A stretch of DNA of 64,000 nt from Maribacter hydrothermalis (GCF_001913155.1 NZ_CP018760.1:2666001-2730000), one strand, 5' to 3'; positions 46,028 through 56,603 are shown, counted from the stretch's first letter. Numbers and translations: made by a program. Notes: generated by a model not told the origin, from the letters alone.

Positions 46028-48076
46028 ATGAAAAAAATTTATTTTCTAGCTGCCGGTTTGGTAGCCCTTGCATCTTGTAAAGAAGAACCTAAACCTACTG
46101 CTGAGGTAGAAAAAATTCCCGGTATTGTTCTAGAGAATATGGACACCACCCAGAACCCTAAGTCAGATTTCTATAACTATGTAAATGGAAATTGGATGAA
46201 GTTTACGGAAATTCCTGACGATAGAACAAGTTGGGGAGGTTTTAGTGTACTTAGAAAATCTACAGATGACGATGTATTGAAAATTTTGGCAATGGCTAAA
46301 GAAGGTGGAAACTATGCGGCTTCTACTGATCAGGCTAAAGCGTTAGCGATTTTTGATACTAAATTAGATTCAGCATCTAGAAATAAAGCGGGTATTACCC
46401 CATTGCAACCTGCTTTTGAAGCAATTGCTTCTGTTAAAAATTTAAAGGATTTACAAACGGTATTAGCTACTAATGCTGCTGTATCTTCTCCGTTTTTAGG
46501 AATAGGAGCTGGTGCAGATTTAAATAACAGTAGTATGAATGCGGTGTATTTAGGTGCTAACGGTCTAGGTTTGCCCGATCGTGATTTTTATATGGATCAA
46601 GATGAGAAATCTATAGAGATTCGTGAAGAATACAAAAAGCATATTTCTAAAATGTTGCAAAAATTAGGAGATTCTGAGGCAAACGCCACTGCTGCCGCAG
46701 ACAAGATTCTTGCAATGGAAACGCAATTGGCCGAGCCGCGTTTAAATAAAGTAGAAAGTAGGGATGCAAGAAATTATAACAATCCTAGAACAATTGCAGA
46801 GGTCGATAAAATGTTGACTACCATAGATGTGAATAAATTGATTGCCGATTTAGGTATTACCAAAAAATTTGACACACTTTTGGTAACTCAATTACGATAT
46901 ACGGAAGCCTTAGATAAGTTTTTAAAAACAACGCCTATTGAAGATATTAAAACCTTGGTGAGATGGGATACCTTTAATAATGCAGCGGGGAGATTAACTA
47001 CTGAAATCGAAACGGCTAATTGGGATTTTTATAGTAAATATTTGAGAGGGGCAAAAGAACAACGCCCGGCAGACGAGCGTGCATTGGCGACAGTAAACGG
47101 TACTGTTGGTGAGGCCTTGGGCCAGTTATATGTTGATGCCAAATTTCCACCGGAAGCAAAGGCCAAAGCTGAAAAAATGATTGCGAACGTAATCGACGCT
47201 TTTAAAGATCGTATTTCTGTGTTAGATTGGATGAGCGATTCTACCAAGACTAAAGCGATTGAAAAGTTAGATAAATTCACCGTTAAAATCGCTTACCCAG
47301 ATAAGTGGGAAGATTATTCTACAATGGAAGTTTCTGGCGACAAATCTTATTTTGATAATATGACCGCCGTTGATAAATGGGGCGAATTAAAGAATTTTTC
47401 AGAAATAGGTGAGCCCGTCGATAAAACGGAATGGGGAATGTCTCCACAGACTGTAAATGCATATTTTAATCCTTTAAACAATGAAATTGTATTTCCTGCA
47501 GCTATTTTACAACCTCCTTTCTATAACTATACTGCCGACGAAGCTGTAAATTATGGAGGTATTGGTGCAGTAATTGGTCATGAAATTTCTCATGCTTTTG
47601 ATGATAGTGGTTCTCGTTTTGATGCTGATGGAAATCTTAAAAATTGGTGGACAGAAGCTGATTTAGCCGCTTTTACAGAAAGAGCTGATGCTTTGGCCGC
47701 ACAGTACGATAGTGTTATGGTTTTACCGGATGTTTATGTAAACGGTAAATTTACTCTTGGTGAGAATATCGGTGATTTAGGCGGATTGTTAGGTGCTTAT
47801 GACGGACTACAGAAGTATTATGCTGAAAATGGTCGTCCAGACGATATTGATGGCTTTACGGCGGAGCAACGCTTCTTTATGTCTTGGGCTACCGTATGGA
47901 GAACTAAGAGTAGAGATGAGGCTTTAAGAACACAGATCAAAACTGATCCACATTCGCCAGGTATGGTAAGAGCTACACAACCTTTGTTGAATATTCAAGA
48001 GTTTTATGATGCTTTTGATATTAAAGAAGGTGATGCTATGTATTTAGCTCCTGAAAAGAGAGTTCATATTTGGTAA
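46028..48076 (+). CDS. M13 family (neprilysin-like) metallopeptidase lipoprotein
   Basis: A 682-residue peptidase with a lipobox (LVALASC, Cys17) and the M13 fold. The zinc motif HEISH starts at His518 in IGHEISHAFDDSGSRFDADG, the third ligand is in GENIGDLGGL, and the C-terminal PHSPGMVRATQPL with a terminal Trp is typical. It probably degrades oligopeptides in the periplasm or on the surface. Single gene with its own terminator. Confidence 0.96.
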   Translation: MKKIYFLAAGLVALASCKEEPKPTAEVEKIPGIVLENMDTTQNPKSDFYNYVNGNWMKFTEIPDDRTSWGGFSVLRKSTDDDVLKILAMAKEGGNYAASTDQAKALAIFDTKLDSASRNKAGITPLQPAFEAIASVKNLKDLQTVLATNAAVSSPFLGIGAGADLNNSSMNAVYLGANGLGLPDRDFYMDQDEKSIEIREEYKKHISKMLQKLGDSEANATAAADKILAMETQLAEPRLNKVESRDARNYNNPRTIAEVDKMLTTIDVNKLIADLGITKKFDTLLVTQLRYTEALDKFLKTTPIEDIKTLVRWDTFNNAAGRLTTEIETANWDFYSKYLRGAKEQRPADERALATVNGTVGEALGQLYVDAKFPPEAKAKAEKMIANVIDAFKDRISVLDWMSDSTKTKAIEKLDKFTVKIAYPDKWEDYSTMEVSGDKSYFDNMTAVDKWGELKNFSEIGEPVDKTEWGMSPQTVNAYFNPLNNEIVFPAAILQPPFYNYTADEAVNYGGIGAVIGHEISHAFDDSGSRFDADGNLKNWWTEADLAAFTERADALAAQYDSVMVLPDVYVNGKFTLGENIGDLGGLLGAYDGLQKYYAENGRPDDIDGFTAEQRFFMSWATVWRTKSRDEALRTQIKTDPHSPGMVRATQPLLNIQEFYDAFDIKEGDAMYLAPEKRVHIW

Positions 48077-48099
48077 TTCATAAATTTTAGTATAGTTAT

Positions 48100-48129
48100 A
48101 AAGGCGCTACAATGTAGCGCCTTATTTTG
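48100..48129 (+). terminator. Terminator after the M13 peptidase gene
   Basis: Ten-base stem AAGGCGCTAC (48101-48110)/GTAGCGCCTT (48114-48123) with loop AAT, followed by ATTTTG. Confidence 0.8.
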
Positions 48130-48154
48130 TTTCTATTTCATATTGAATGCATTG

Positions 48155-48275
48155 AGTTTGTTCGAATTTGTCGCATACCTAAGTACTTCACTGTGCTCGA
48201 AATTACATTCGGTTTATTTCAATACGTCTTTGCGAGGAACATTTTGGTGACGAAGCAATCTGTAGAAAGTTCGTT
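48155..48275 (+). repeat. Dispersed intergenic repeat pieces
   Basis: ACTTCACTGTGCTCGAAATTACA and TCTTTGCGAGGAAC...GACGAAGCAATCTG resemble two short sequences scattered in intergenic DNA of many Gram-negative genomes. I recognise the pattern; copy number in this genome cannot be seen. A short plus-strand frame over it (48127-48327) is not a gene. Confidence 0.5.
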
Positions 48276-48332
48276 GCATATGATTTTTTGGTCAGCCTAT
48301 AAACAGATTATTTCACTTTGTTGGTAATGAAT

Positions 48333-51300
48333 TTAATTACTCACCTTTACACGAACCCCTTCACTATGACTGCTAAACTCCGGGGCGTACATACTTTGTA
48401 TGGTAGTAATGCCATTGCTGAAATCTCCGGCATTATTAACCCGAACATCATACTCAAATACATATACTCCTTTTGGTAAATAGTCAAAGAAGAAGTTTGT
48501 ACTTGCATCTTTTGTGCTTTCGTAATATCCTAATCCATCTTGCCATTTGTATCTGGATATTACATTTAAGGGTTCAAAACCGGCTGCACGCATATCTTTC
48601 ATATGTACAAATTCCATATCACGGTCGGATCTTAGTTCAATTCTAATCTTAACCAAATCGCCCACTTTTAGAGTAGTATTGTCGGTTACTTCTGAAATCA
48701 CCTCACCAGTATCAGTATTCTTTTTTAAGAAAATTTTCTTCTTTAATTTCAGCGGTGTCTCTGCACTTGTAATTTTATCCAAGTCCTCAAAATATTGCCA
48801 GTATAAAGCGCCCCATGCAATTCCGTTACCTTTTTTACTAATTTGTACTTCACCCATTTTTGGTTGGATCTCAGTTGTTTTCCAGGAAGTTTTGAAATAT
48901 CCTGTTCCTGCTTCGACTTTTACATCTTCTAATGTAGAAGGGTTAATTTTTTCGCCGCCAATTAAAACTTCCACGGCATCTGTAACCGATAACCAGTCGC
49001 TACCTTTTAGTAATAAAGCATAAACCGCTTCTGTAGTTGCTTTTGTTGTACTCCATTGGTTGGTTTGCTTATTTTTAAGCAACCAAATTTTAAGGTTATC
49101 TATAGTCTCAACATCGGTAGGGCGAATTTCAGAAAATGCTTCAATCAGCAAAGCTTGTGTTTCTATAGGTGCTTGATACCAAAACCAAGAACTGGTATTG
49201 CTCTTCCAGTACATACCCAATTCTTCACTGGTAATGCTATTTTCTTTTAAAGCACGCAGAATTTTGGCAGCCGTTTTTGGGTCGTCCATTCGGTGTAGAA
49301 CTAAGGCTAACATTCCTTGTGCATACAATCCTTTTTTGGTCCAGTATTTTTGAGATTGCTTTATATAATAAGAAGTTATCTCATCTACTTTCTTTGTGGT
49401 TTTAACATCCTTGAAGAAACTACGCATGTATAAATAATGAATCTGATGCGCACTTAAATGATCATCGTTCATATTGGACGTAAATTTCTTCATTTGCTCG
49501 TATTCTTTCACAAACTCATCATCTAAATATGAAATTGCCTTTTCAATCATTTCAGATTGGTTGTTGAACGTAGCCGAATTAATTAAATGATTTAGATGTC
49601 CCATACCCGTAATAATATGTTGGGTAATAAATCTGTTATCAGGACCGCCATTGAACCAAGACCAAGCCCCGTTCGAATTCTGATTTTGAGCAAGTTTATT
49701 TAAAGCAGATTGTTGTTTGCTTTTCATCATATTTAAATTGAACAACAATCCAATTCTTTTCTTTTGTTCTGTTTCAGATTGTGCATCGCGTAACCAAGGC
49801 GTTTCTTGGATCAAAAGCGATTTTAATTCCTCGTTCTTTTCTAAATTACTTAGTAACGCATCTGAATTTGCCCACTGGTCAAACACCTCACGAATTCTAG
49901 GGTTGCTATTTGCAATATGATTTGCCAATGTATTGGCATAATATCTTGAAAAGATCTGCTCATTACAATCATACGGATACTCCATTAAATAGGGTAGAGC
50001 TTGTACTGCATACCAAGCAGGGTTGGAAGTCATCTCTAAGGTCAACCTATGATGGTTTATTGTTGCTGAAGAAGTTTTTTTCAATTTGTCTAAAGTAAAT
50101 GTCTTGGTTTGGTTACTACGAATCCACATAGGTAGTGTTTCTGTTACCAAAGTTCTGTTTGTTAATACGGGCAACATATTTTGCTCACCATCAGAGAAAT
50201 CACCTGCTTTTGCAATGATTTTGTATTGGACGGATTGTAATCCGTTAGGGATTTTTAATCCCCATGATACTTGGGTGTTCCCCATGGAATCTACCTCAAA
50301 AGCTATTGAATTCGGACCTTTTGCGGAGTCTGTTAATTTATCTGAGATATTAGAACCTGTAACAGCATCTGTCAATTCTAATTTTACCTCACCGGTAAGT
50401 AGATTTTTGGTAAGATTAGAAATTTTACCGCTAATGGTTATTTCATCACCCTCACGTAAAAAACGTGGTGCATTTGGTGTTACCATTAATTCTTTTTGCG
50501 TAACCGTTGTAAGGTTGACGATACTGCTTTCCAACGTTTTGGTATGTGCCAAGAGTTGCAAATTCCATCGTGTTAATGCTTCTGGAGTCGTGAAATTAAA
50601 AGATACGTTCCCTTCTTTATCGGTCTGTAATGTTGGGAAGAAAAATGCGGTTTCTTGTAGATTTTTACGAATTGTAACTGAATCGAAATCTGTTTTTTCA
50701 TTATCAGCTTCTGGTTCTGTAATTTCTACACCTGCTGCTCTGTCTTTTAATTTATTTCCTACTTCGGCATCATCTGTCATTGCGGATTCCTCTAATTCGA
50801 CACCATCTGCCATCATTGCAATTGGTGCGGCAGATCTTGACATTTTTCGCGATTCAAAGAAATTTCCAAAAGTAAGAAAGTTCAGTCCAAACGAATCAAA
50901 CGAATCAAAATAAATGCTAGGATAGATTAAGCTGTTATCATGTGAAAATGTTTGAAAGTCAACAGTTGAAAAACTAGTGTAGGCATTGGTTCTTCTTTGA
51001 GAGTAGTAATTAGGCTGGCTTAATGGTCTAAAATACCAAGAATGTGGTCTAAATTGATTTAAAGAGGCATCGTACATACTTGCTAAAAGTTCTGCGCTTA
51101 CTTTTTCTCCAGCCGCACCTTTTATTTTAAATGACCAGGTTTCATCTACACCTGGCGCTATTTTATCCCTGAAGGTCGAAGTCTCTATTTGTAAATCACT
51201 AGATGGGTAGGGTACTAAAATGTTATGATTTTTCCATTGAAAATGATTGGCGTAGGCATAACTGTAGTTAATTGTGAATCCTCCTAAATCATCAGCTGTA

Positions 51301-54300
51301 ACAGGTACTGAAATGGTTTTAGAGTTATTATTTAGCGTAAGTACCTGTTGCTCAAAAACCTTCTGATTTTTTTCTACAATAACGCTGATATTTAGATTTT
51401 CAGCACTTGAAAGAAAGGTGATTTGCGCCTTGTCCCCAATTTCATATTGAGCTTTATCCGTCTTTATTTGAAACAATTGGTTGTCGGCTAAGGTGTTTTC
51501 AGTACCAATAAATGTAAAAATGGCAATATCTTTTACTTCTTGACCAAATTTGTCTTTTGAAAATAGCTCCATTTTATATTTTCCCGACTCCCAATTTTTA
51601 GTTTTTCCAAAACTGATTTCTTTAGATTTTTGAGTATTAAAGTTCGATTGCCATACCATTTTGCCTTTCTTCCAATTAGCTGGGTCGTCTTCATTCTCAA
51701 AAGCATCATATGGATATAGCTTTTTAAACTCATCTTTTGCAAAACCTGGATAATCTGGAGCAGTCCATGGTCTGGGTCGGAGAACATTATCAGGTGCCTG
51801 TAATTTATATAATTTTACCTCTCCAGTAGCAGCAACAAACATTCCGTTTAAATTTCTACTGGTAATATTGAAGCTCGTATTTTTAAGGGTCTTGTCTATA
51901 GATTCTGGCACCACCAAGTTTACGTTTAGGGCATGATACCCAACAGCAACGTTTGTTACCGTACTTCGGGTTTCTCCATTTATATCGGTGACATCTGCTG
52001 TAACCTCATAAGTAAACGTAGGTAGGTTTTCTTTATCTATACTAGTATCCGGTATTGCCTTAAAGGTTATTTTATAATTTCCTGATGCATCTGTTTCGGT
52101 TTCGCCATGGGTAATTTCTTGTGATGAGCCATTAAAATAGGGTCTGGACCAATAAAACCATCTTGGTAAATTTACGACGCGCTTTACACGGTAAACTACC
52201 TTGGCATCAGAAATAGCGCTACCTGCATATGCTGTTGCTTTACCTGTAACCGTTACACTATCATTTACTTTATAGGTTTCTGTAACGGATTCAAAACTGG
52301 TTTCAAATTTTGGTCGCTTGTATTCCTCTACAGAAATACTTGTGTATCCGTTTAAATTTATAGTATCAGAATTAGCTCGAATAGAAAATTGACCCGTAAG
52401 GCCAGAGTTCGGTAAAATAAACTCACCCGAAATAGACCCATATTCATTAGTAGTTAGGGTGTGTTTTTCTATTTCTTGTCCGTTAACATCACTAAGCGTT
52501 ATTTCAATTTCGTGGTTTTCTAAAACTTTAGAAATGCCTTTTTCTTGACTAATGGCAATACCCTTAAAATAAACGGGCTGACCTGGTCTATAAATGCTCC
52601 GATCTGTAAATAAAAAACAAGTATAATTTATGTGTTCATTATTTTGGTTATAATTTCTATTAATATAATACTCACCAAAATAGGCACTTTCATTTTCTGT
52701 CTTGACCGTAACCGTTAGGTTATTCCAACTATCATTATTTTTTTTGATTGTTATAGTACCTGTTTTATCGGTAGTATAGGATTGATGTTTTAAATTATCC
52801 CTATAGTTTTTAAGAAAACTTAAGGTTACGGACGCACCAGTAATAGGTTTGCCATTGTTCCTATTAATTATTTGATAGTGCTGGTGTGTATAGGTCTGGG
52901 TTTCAATAATGGCTATGTCTGTCGCTTGTACTGCAGTATAGCTAAATATATTTTTTTTATTATCGACAGATTCAGCGGCTATAATATAATATCCATTATC
53001 AAGAGCGGGTATTGAAATTTCTGTGCTATGTGTTTGATAGTCATTCTCGGTCTTTAATGTTGCTGACCACGTTTTGGCTGCTTTTAAGTTTTTAATGTAA
53101 GATTCCTTTTTAGCATCAGGGTATAATTCTTCTAGGGTTTTAAGTTGTTTTTGTGTGATTTTATAAGCGTGTAAGTTTAAACTTTCCACGTTTTTATAAC
53201 TGACTAAAAGTCTTCCTATGGTATTGCTTGGTATGTGCTTTTCAGCCGTTAATTGTATATCGTAATCTTGAATTTGCGATTTTAAAACTTGGCATTTTTG
53301 GGCACCTAAACTTTTTGGAAATCTGGCAATAACATTATCACAAAGAGCAATGGCCTCTTTTAACTTCCACTGATATTCCACATTGGACTTTGGATTATAA
53401 GACTGACCCAATTTTTGATATTGGAGTGCAATTTCATAGGTATATAAACTAGATAATGGACTCGCTTTTATATTTTCAGAAGAATTTTTAAGTACTTCTA
53501 AAAATAGTTCGGTCTTATTACTGAACGTGGCATTTTCGTGAATAAATTTTAGGCGCTCAATATCTACAAATACCAACGGATTAATATCTGGATTACCAAA
53601 GTGAAAAGCTATCAGTTCTTGATAGATGTTTAATGCTTTTGCCTGTAGGGAAATTGTTTCACTTTCGTCAAATTTTAAAAAACTGGAGCTGTAAGCCTCA
53701 CATAAAATAGCTTCATTGTCAATTTCAAAAGCATTGGCAGGTTTGCTAATGTTATTTTCGCTCGTTTTATAAAATTCTAAAGCGGTATGTGCTAAGAGAT
53801 CAAAGAGGGTAGGTCTATAAACTCTATTTTTTTCTTGTGTTTCTAAAATATCATTAAACTGAGAAATTGTTAGTTTTTGGGTTGTCGTAGGGTTTTCTAA
53901 AGAGGCAGTAAAGTGTAGATCTATTTCTTTGAATAAGGTGTCAAGATCCCACGTTCTAAAATCTACCGAATCTACTTTGACATCTGTTGTAGTTCTGTTG
54001 TAAAATTGAAATCTGTTTTGTTGATAATATTGCCAATATAGTGTGGCCAGGTAACTATGAAGAATTTGTTTGGTAGGTTCATTTGCAATTGCAATTTCAG
54101 ATTTGAAATCATTTACGATACGTAATTTAGCATCTTCCTCAAGGGTCATGATAAATTGAGATTTGTAAAGAAGCGCCTTAATAATCTGTACTTTATTATC
54201 CTCTTTTTTTGCTCTTTCAAAAATGGTTTCTGTTTGTTGTAAAGCAGATTTGGTCAAATTTTGCATTTCAAAATCTAGAACCTTGTCCCATAGTGAATCA

Positions 54301-54377
54301 TAAGAATTTTGCTCTTGGGCATTACCAAATTGTGCGAACATAAGCAGGATTAGAATTAAATATAGTTTTTTCATCAT
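48333..54377 (-). CDS. Large bacterial alpha-2-macroglobulin
   Basis: About 2,014 residues with a signal peptide (MKKLYLILILLMFAQFGNAQ). This is a protease-trapping macroglobulin. A helical N-terminal region (about 30-430) precedes beta domains with the MG2 signature SIYRPGQPVYFKG near residue 600. A linker (residues around 1170-1230) rich in Asp/Glu holds the bait-like region, and PEALTRWNLQLLAHTK leads to the thioester domain with CNEQ (Cys codon 49965-49967, about residue 1471), so the thioester can form. The usual partner pbpC is not adjacent. Likely periplasmic defence against proteases, from family knowledge. Confidence 0.93.
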   Translation of the reverse strand: MMKKLYLILILLMFAQFGNAQEQNSYDSLWDKVLDFEMQNLTKSALQQTETIFERAKKEDNKVQIIKALLYKSQFIMTLEEDAKLRIVNDFKSEIAIANEPTKQILHSYLATLYWQYYQQNRFQFYNRTTTDVKVDSVDFRTWDLDTLFKEIDLHFTASLENPTTTQKLTISQFNDILETQEKNRVYRPTLFDLLAHTALEFYKTSENNISKPANAFEIDNEAILCEAYSSSFLKFDESETISLQAKALNIYQELIAFHFGNPDINPLVFVDIERLKFIHENATFSNKTELFLEVLKNSSENIKASPLSSLYTYEIALQYQKLGQSYNPKSNVEYQWKLKEAIALCDNVIARFPKSLGAQKCQVLKSQIQDYDIQLTAEKHIPSNTIGRLLVSYKNVESLNLHAYKITQKQLKTLEELYPDAKKESYIKNLKAAKTWSATLKTENDYQTHSTEISIPALDNGYYIIAAESVDNKKNIFSYTAVQATDIAIIETQTYTHQHYQIINRNNGKPITGASVTLSFLKNYRDNLKHQSYTTDKTGTITIKKNNDSWNNLTVTVKTENESAYFGEYYINRNYNQNNEHINYTCFLFTDRSIYRPGQPVYFKGIAISQEKGISKVLENHEIEITLSDVNGQEIEKHTLTTNEYGSISGEFILPNSGLTGQFSIRANSDTINLNGYTSISVEEYKRPKFETSFESVTETYKVNDSVTVTGKATAYAGSAISDAKVVYRVKRVVNLPRWFYWSRPYFNGSSQEITHGETETDASGNYKITFKAIPDTSIDKENLPTFTYEVTADVTDINGETRSTVTNVAVGYHALNVNLVVPESIDKTLKNTSFNITSRNLNGMFVAATGEVKLYKLQAPDNVLRPRPWTAPDYPGFAKDEFKKLYPYDAFENEDDPANWKKGKMVWQSNFNTQKSKEISFGKTKNWESGKYKMELFSKDKFGQEVKDIAIFTFIGTENTLADNQLFQIKTDKAQYEIGDKAQITFLSSAENLNISVIVEKNQKVFEQQVLTLNNNSKTISVPVTADDLGGFTINYSYAYANHFQWKNHNILVPYPSSDLQIETSTFRDKIAPGVDETWSFKIKGAAGEKVSAELLASMYDASLNQFRPHSWYFRPLSQPNYYSQRRTNAYTSFSTVDFQTFSHDNSLIYPSIYFDSFDSFGLNFLTFGNFFESRKMSRSAAPIAMMADGVELEESAMTDDAEVGNKLKDRAAGVEITEPEADNEKTDFDSVTIRKNLQETAFFFPTLQTDKEGNVSFNFTTPEALTRWNLQLLAHTKTLESSIVNLTTVTQKELMVTPNAPRFLREGDEITISGKISNLTKNLLTGEVKLELTDAVTGSNISDKLTDSAKGPNSIAFEVDSMGNTQVSWGLKIPNGLQSVQYKIIAKAGDFSDGEQNMLPVLTNRTLVTETLPMWIRSNQTKTFTLDKLKKTSSATINHHRLTLEMTSNPAWYAVQALPYLMEYPYDCNEQIFSRYYANTLANHIANSNPRIREVFDQWANSDALLSNLEKNEELKSLLIQETPWLRDAQSETEQKKRIGLLFNLNMMKSKQQSALNKLAQNQNSNGAWSWFNGGPDNRFITQHIITGMGHLNHLINSATFNNQSEMIEKAISYLDDEFVKEYEQMKKFTSNMNDDHLSAHQIHYLYMRSFFKDVKTTKKVDEITSYYIKQSQKYWTKKGLYAQGMLALVLHRMDDPKTAAKILRALKENSITSEELGMYWKSNTSSWFWYQAPIETQALLIEAFSEIRPTDVETIDNLKIWLLKNKQTNQWSTTKATTEAVYALLLKGSDWLSVTDAVEVLIGGEKINPSTLEDVKVEAGTGYFKTSWKTTEIQPKMGEVQISKKGNGIAWGALYWQYFEDLDKITSAETPLKLKKKIFLKKNTDTGEVISEVTDNTTLKVGDLVKIRIELRSDRDMEFVHMKDMRAAGFEPLNVISRYKWQDGLGYYESTKDASTNFFFDYLPKGVYVFEYDVRVNNAGDFSNGITTIQSMYAPEFSSHSEGVRVKVSN

Positions 54378-54395
54378 AGTAAAATTACAATACAA

Positions 54396-54974
54396 AACTG
54401 TGCCAATTATAGATTAGATGCAATGAAAAATGAGTAAAGTATATACTTCGGTTAGCCATTGATATCGATATCAAAGATAAACATGTACTTATAAAGCTTA
54501 GGTTTTTATTACTAATAGACTTATAATTATTCCTGAATTTAAGTACTAAGTTTTAATTAATAACACGCTATGGCGTTATAGTTTTAAGTATTTATTAGAA
54601 GGCGTTGCAGATAAGCTTTCCCTATTGTAGACAAGCAAAATTGTTAATTTTTAAATGCTACTATTAAAGTGTTCTCTTGGTTTAACATAATATTATCTTT
54701 CTTTTCAATTCCTGAACTTGTAATTTTTAATTATGCATAACTAGGTATAATACCACCTTCAATTTTTGCTTTGGAAATAAGTTTATTTTTAGAAGAAAGA
54801 GAACATATACAATATGTTGTTTTTTTGTAATCGGATTGATTTTTTCTTATAGCTAACGTCCTTGTATAAGGCACGTGGCGGGTAAATTTAATAATTTGGC
54901 GACTTTCTAATACGCCTTAATTTCGCTCAAATAACTGAATTGATATAAGTTGTTTACATAGTTGCCTAGCGTTT
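54396..54974. other. Intergenic stretch, about 580 bp, start of the accessory island
   Basis: No gene supported. The right end (54885-54970) contains a diverged copy of the accessory repeat. The left end has ATGAGTAAAGTATATAC (from 54427), nearly repeated as ATGAGTAAATTATATAC at 57582. Confidence 0.5.
54885..54970 (-). repeat. Accessory repeat, copy D (most diverged)
   Basis: It shares the skeleton AATTTGGCGACTTT, then AATACGCCTT, then GTTTACATAGTTGCC with copies A-C. It lies directly after the HNH gene on the minus strand. Confidence 0.4.
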
Positions 54975-55520
54975 TTATTCGGTTACTGAACTCCAGTTTT
55001 CTCCTATTTTTATTCTGTAAATTTGCATGTCAGATACTCCAAAACGTTTTGCGATCATACTCATTCTATTCTTTTTGTTTTTTAATTGGCGTTTTATAAT
55101 CTTTACTTTTCCTGCGTTTAATTTACCAATATTTTTGCTCCTTTTTTTAACAACTTCCTCCCAATCCGGATGGCTGAATTGATGAAGCTCCTTTTCTCTT
55201 TTTGTAGCCCATTTAAGATTTTCAAGTCGGTTGTCGGTTTTGTCGTAATTCAAATGAATAACACAGATTCCGTTATTTTTTTCAAGAAAGTGTTCCGCAA
55301 CTAGTTTGTGAACGTATCGGCTAGTTTGTTTTCCGTTTTTTTTTTGCTTGAGGGGCAAATTCTGATATCCATTTATAAAGTATTCTTTGACCAGAAATTC
55401 CTTATCAGTTTTACAGTTTATGATTCTTCCGTAATTTGATATTTTAAATTTTTCCTTTTCGGAAATCTTGTCATCAAATACAATCTCCTTCCATTCTTCA
55501 TTCCTATAATTTCGTATCAT
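54975..55520 (-). CDS. NUMOD4-HNH endonuclease with C-terminal helix-turn-helix
   Basis: A 181-residue homing-endonuclease-like protein. NUMOD4 covers about 9-50 (EEWKEIVFDD, KFKISNYGRI). The HNH_3-type nuclease covers about 70-103 (RYVHKLVAEHF, IHLNYDKTDNRLENLKWAT), with His71 and the N-R-x-E-N-L end; the central His is in VIHLN instead of the usual NH. A helix-turn-helix (IAKRFGVSDMQIYRIKIG) closes the protein. It stands alone, not in an intron or intein visible here, so it may be a free-standing mobile gene. Confidence 0.88.
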   Translation of the reverse strand: MIRNYRNEEWKEIVFDDKISEKEKFKISNYGRIINCKTDKEFLVKEYFINGYQNLPLKQKKNGKQTSRYVHKLVAEHFLEKNNGICVIHLNYDKTDNRLENLKWATKREKELHQFSHPDWEEVVKKRSKNIGKLNAGKVKIIKRQLKNKKNRMSMIAKRFGVSDMQIYRIKIGENWSSVTE

Positions 55521-55835
55521 TCCTAAATTTATTATAAATGTTGGGTATCGTCTTAGTTTATGAAAAATAGGGTAACTTATAAGCGATTACATTCCTCCAA
55601 CACTTAGCAAAAGCATTGGGTTTTGCTTTTTCTTTTTTTTCTGAACATAGCAAAATTCCAAAGATTTTGCGGACTTTGTAAATATACGCAAGCCTTCGGA
55701 TTAAATAGTAATTGCCCTAATTGCTATAACCGGTATTGTTATTTGTTAAGATATGTTCTAATAAACACGTTTTGTTTTTCCTCTTTTTAAGGTCTATCTG
55801 CCTCAAACTTTCTGTAAAACACTTGCCAGTATTTT
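55521..55835. other. Intergenic stretch of about 315 bp
   Basis: It contains repeat copy A (55603-55745) and no gene that I can support. Confidence 0.5.
55603..55745 (-). repeat. Accessory repeat, copy A
   Basis: Minus-strand order: ACCGGTTATAGCAATTAGGGC, CCGAAGGCTTGCGTATATTT, ACAAAGTCCGC, AAATCTTTGG. The same blocks in the same order occur at 59867-59952 and 60870-60948. Confidence 0.6.
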
Positions 55836-56222
55836 TTAGTTTAACTTTTCAAAAGTCAGTAGTTCCCCTGACGTTGATTCATAGAAATTACCAATCTTAA
55901 ATTTATTATTTATAATTTTAAAATAATAGTCATTATAACTGGAATTGCTGGATAAAGAATAATTAAGTGATATTTTTTCGTTTAAGAGTTTGTAATTGTA
56001 AGGCCCTGAACCATATTTAGGCAGCAAACTTCCGTTTCTAATTTCTTTTCCCCGTGCCAAATTAATTGCCGTCACCTCCTCGAAAACTTCAAAAGTTATG
56101 GTGTCCGTTCGAGTTTCTGTTTCTACCCATTTTCCTTTAAGCTCCGAAGAGGATGATTCTTCTACTTCGTTTTTTGAACAGCTTAAAATAGTAAGTACGA
56201 ATATTAATAGTCCGTATTTCAT
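55836..56222 (-). CDS. Small hypothetical lipoprotein
   Basis: A 128-residue exported protein starting at MKYGLLIFVLTILSCSK (56222) with lipobox TILSC (Cys15). A poly-Ser spacer (EESSSSELKGKWVETETRTDT) is followed by a beta-rich body (YNYKLLNEKISLNYSL, YYFKIINNKFKIG) like small lipocalin-type lipoproteins of Bacteroidota. Family not recognised. Another ATG at 56291 would put 23 residues before the signal peptide and is rejected. Confidence 0.7.
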   Translation of the reverse strand: MKYGLLIFVLTILSCSKNEVEESSSSELKGKWVETETRTDTITFEVFEEVTAINLARGKEIRNGSLLPKYGSGPYNYKLLNEKISLNYSLSSNSSYNDYYFKIINNKFKIGNFYESTSGELLTFEKLN

Positions 56223-56603
56223 TAAGCGAAAATTTAAGCCTTTATAAATTTTTATAATGTCAATATAATCTAAGGTAGCTAAATTTTTCATTCAATATAC
56301 AATTGAATTTAAGGTATATTTTTATCCTAAATGTTGCGAAAATTGTTGAAGGTTTCTAGTAATTGAGGGTTTCTACTAACCTCAGTTCGGCGCTGCACGA
56401 AACTACTTTTATCACAGGCGATAACTAAAATATTTTTGTTTCGGTTTAATCTTGTCCCGCGAAAAAGTAAAATCCAAAATATTTTATGGAGTTCGTTGGC
56501 ACGCCCAGAGCTTTGGTATGGGAATTTAAGCTCGTATTGAGTACAACCGTATTTTCTCCATTGTTGGTTTTCTAAAGTTAAGGTTATTTGTTTTTCTAAA
56601 AGA
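56223..56603. other. Intergenic stretch of about 380 bp
   Basis: No gene seen. It holds a short inverted repeat around GAGGGTTTCTACTAACCTC (56365-56383) and a GC-richer patch near 56440-56520 that resembles the other accessory spacers in composition, but I cannot align it to copies A-D. Confidence 0.4.

Noticed and set aside
48127..48327. 66-codon frame after the M13 peptidase
   Set aside because: It covers a terminator tail and dispersed intergenic repeat sequence.
50086..50913. 275-codon open frame antisense to the alpha-2-macroglobulin gene
   Set aside because: No family motifs. It lies fully inside a well-supported gene on the other strand.
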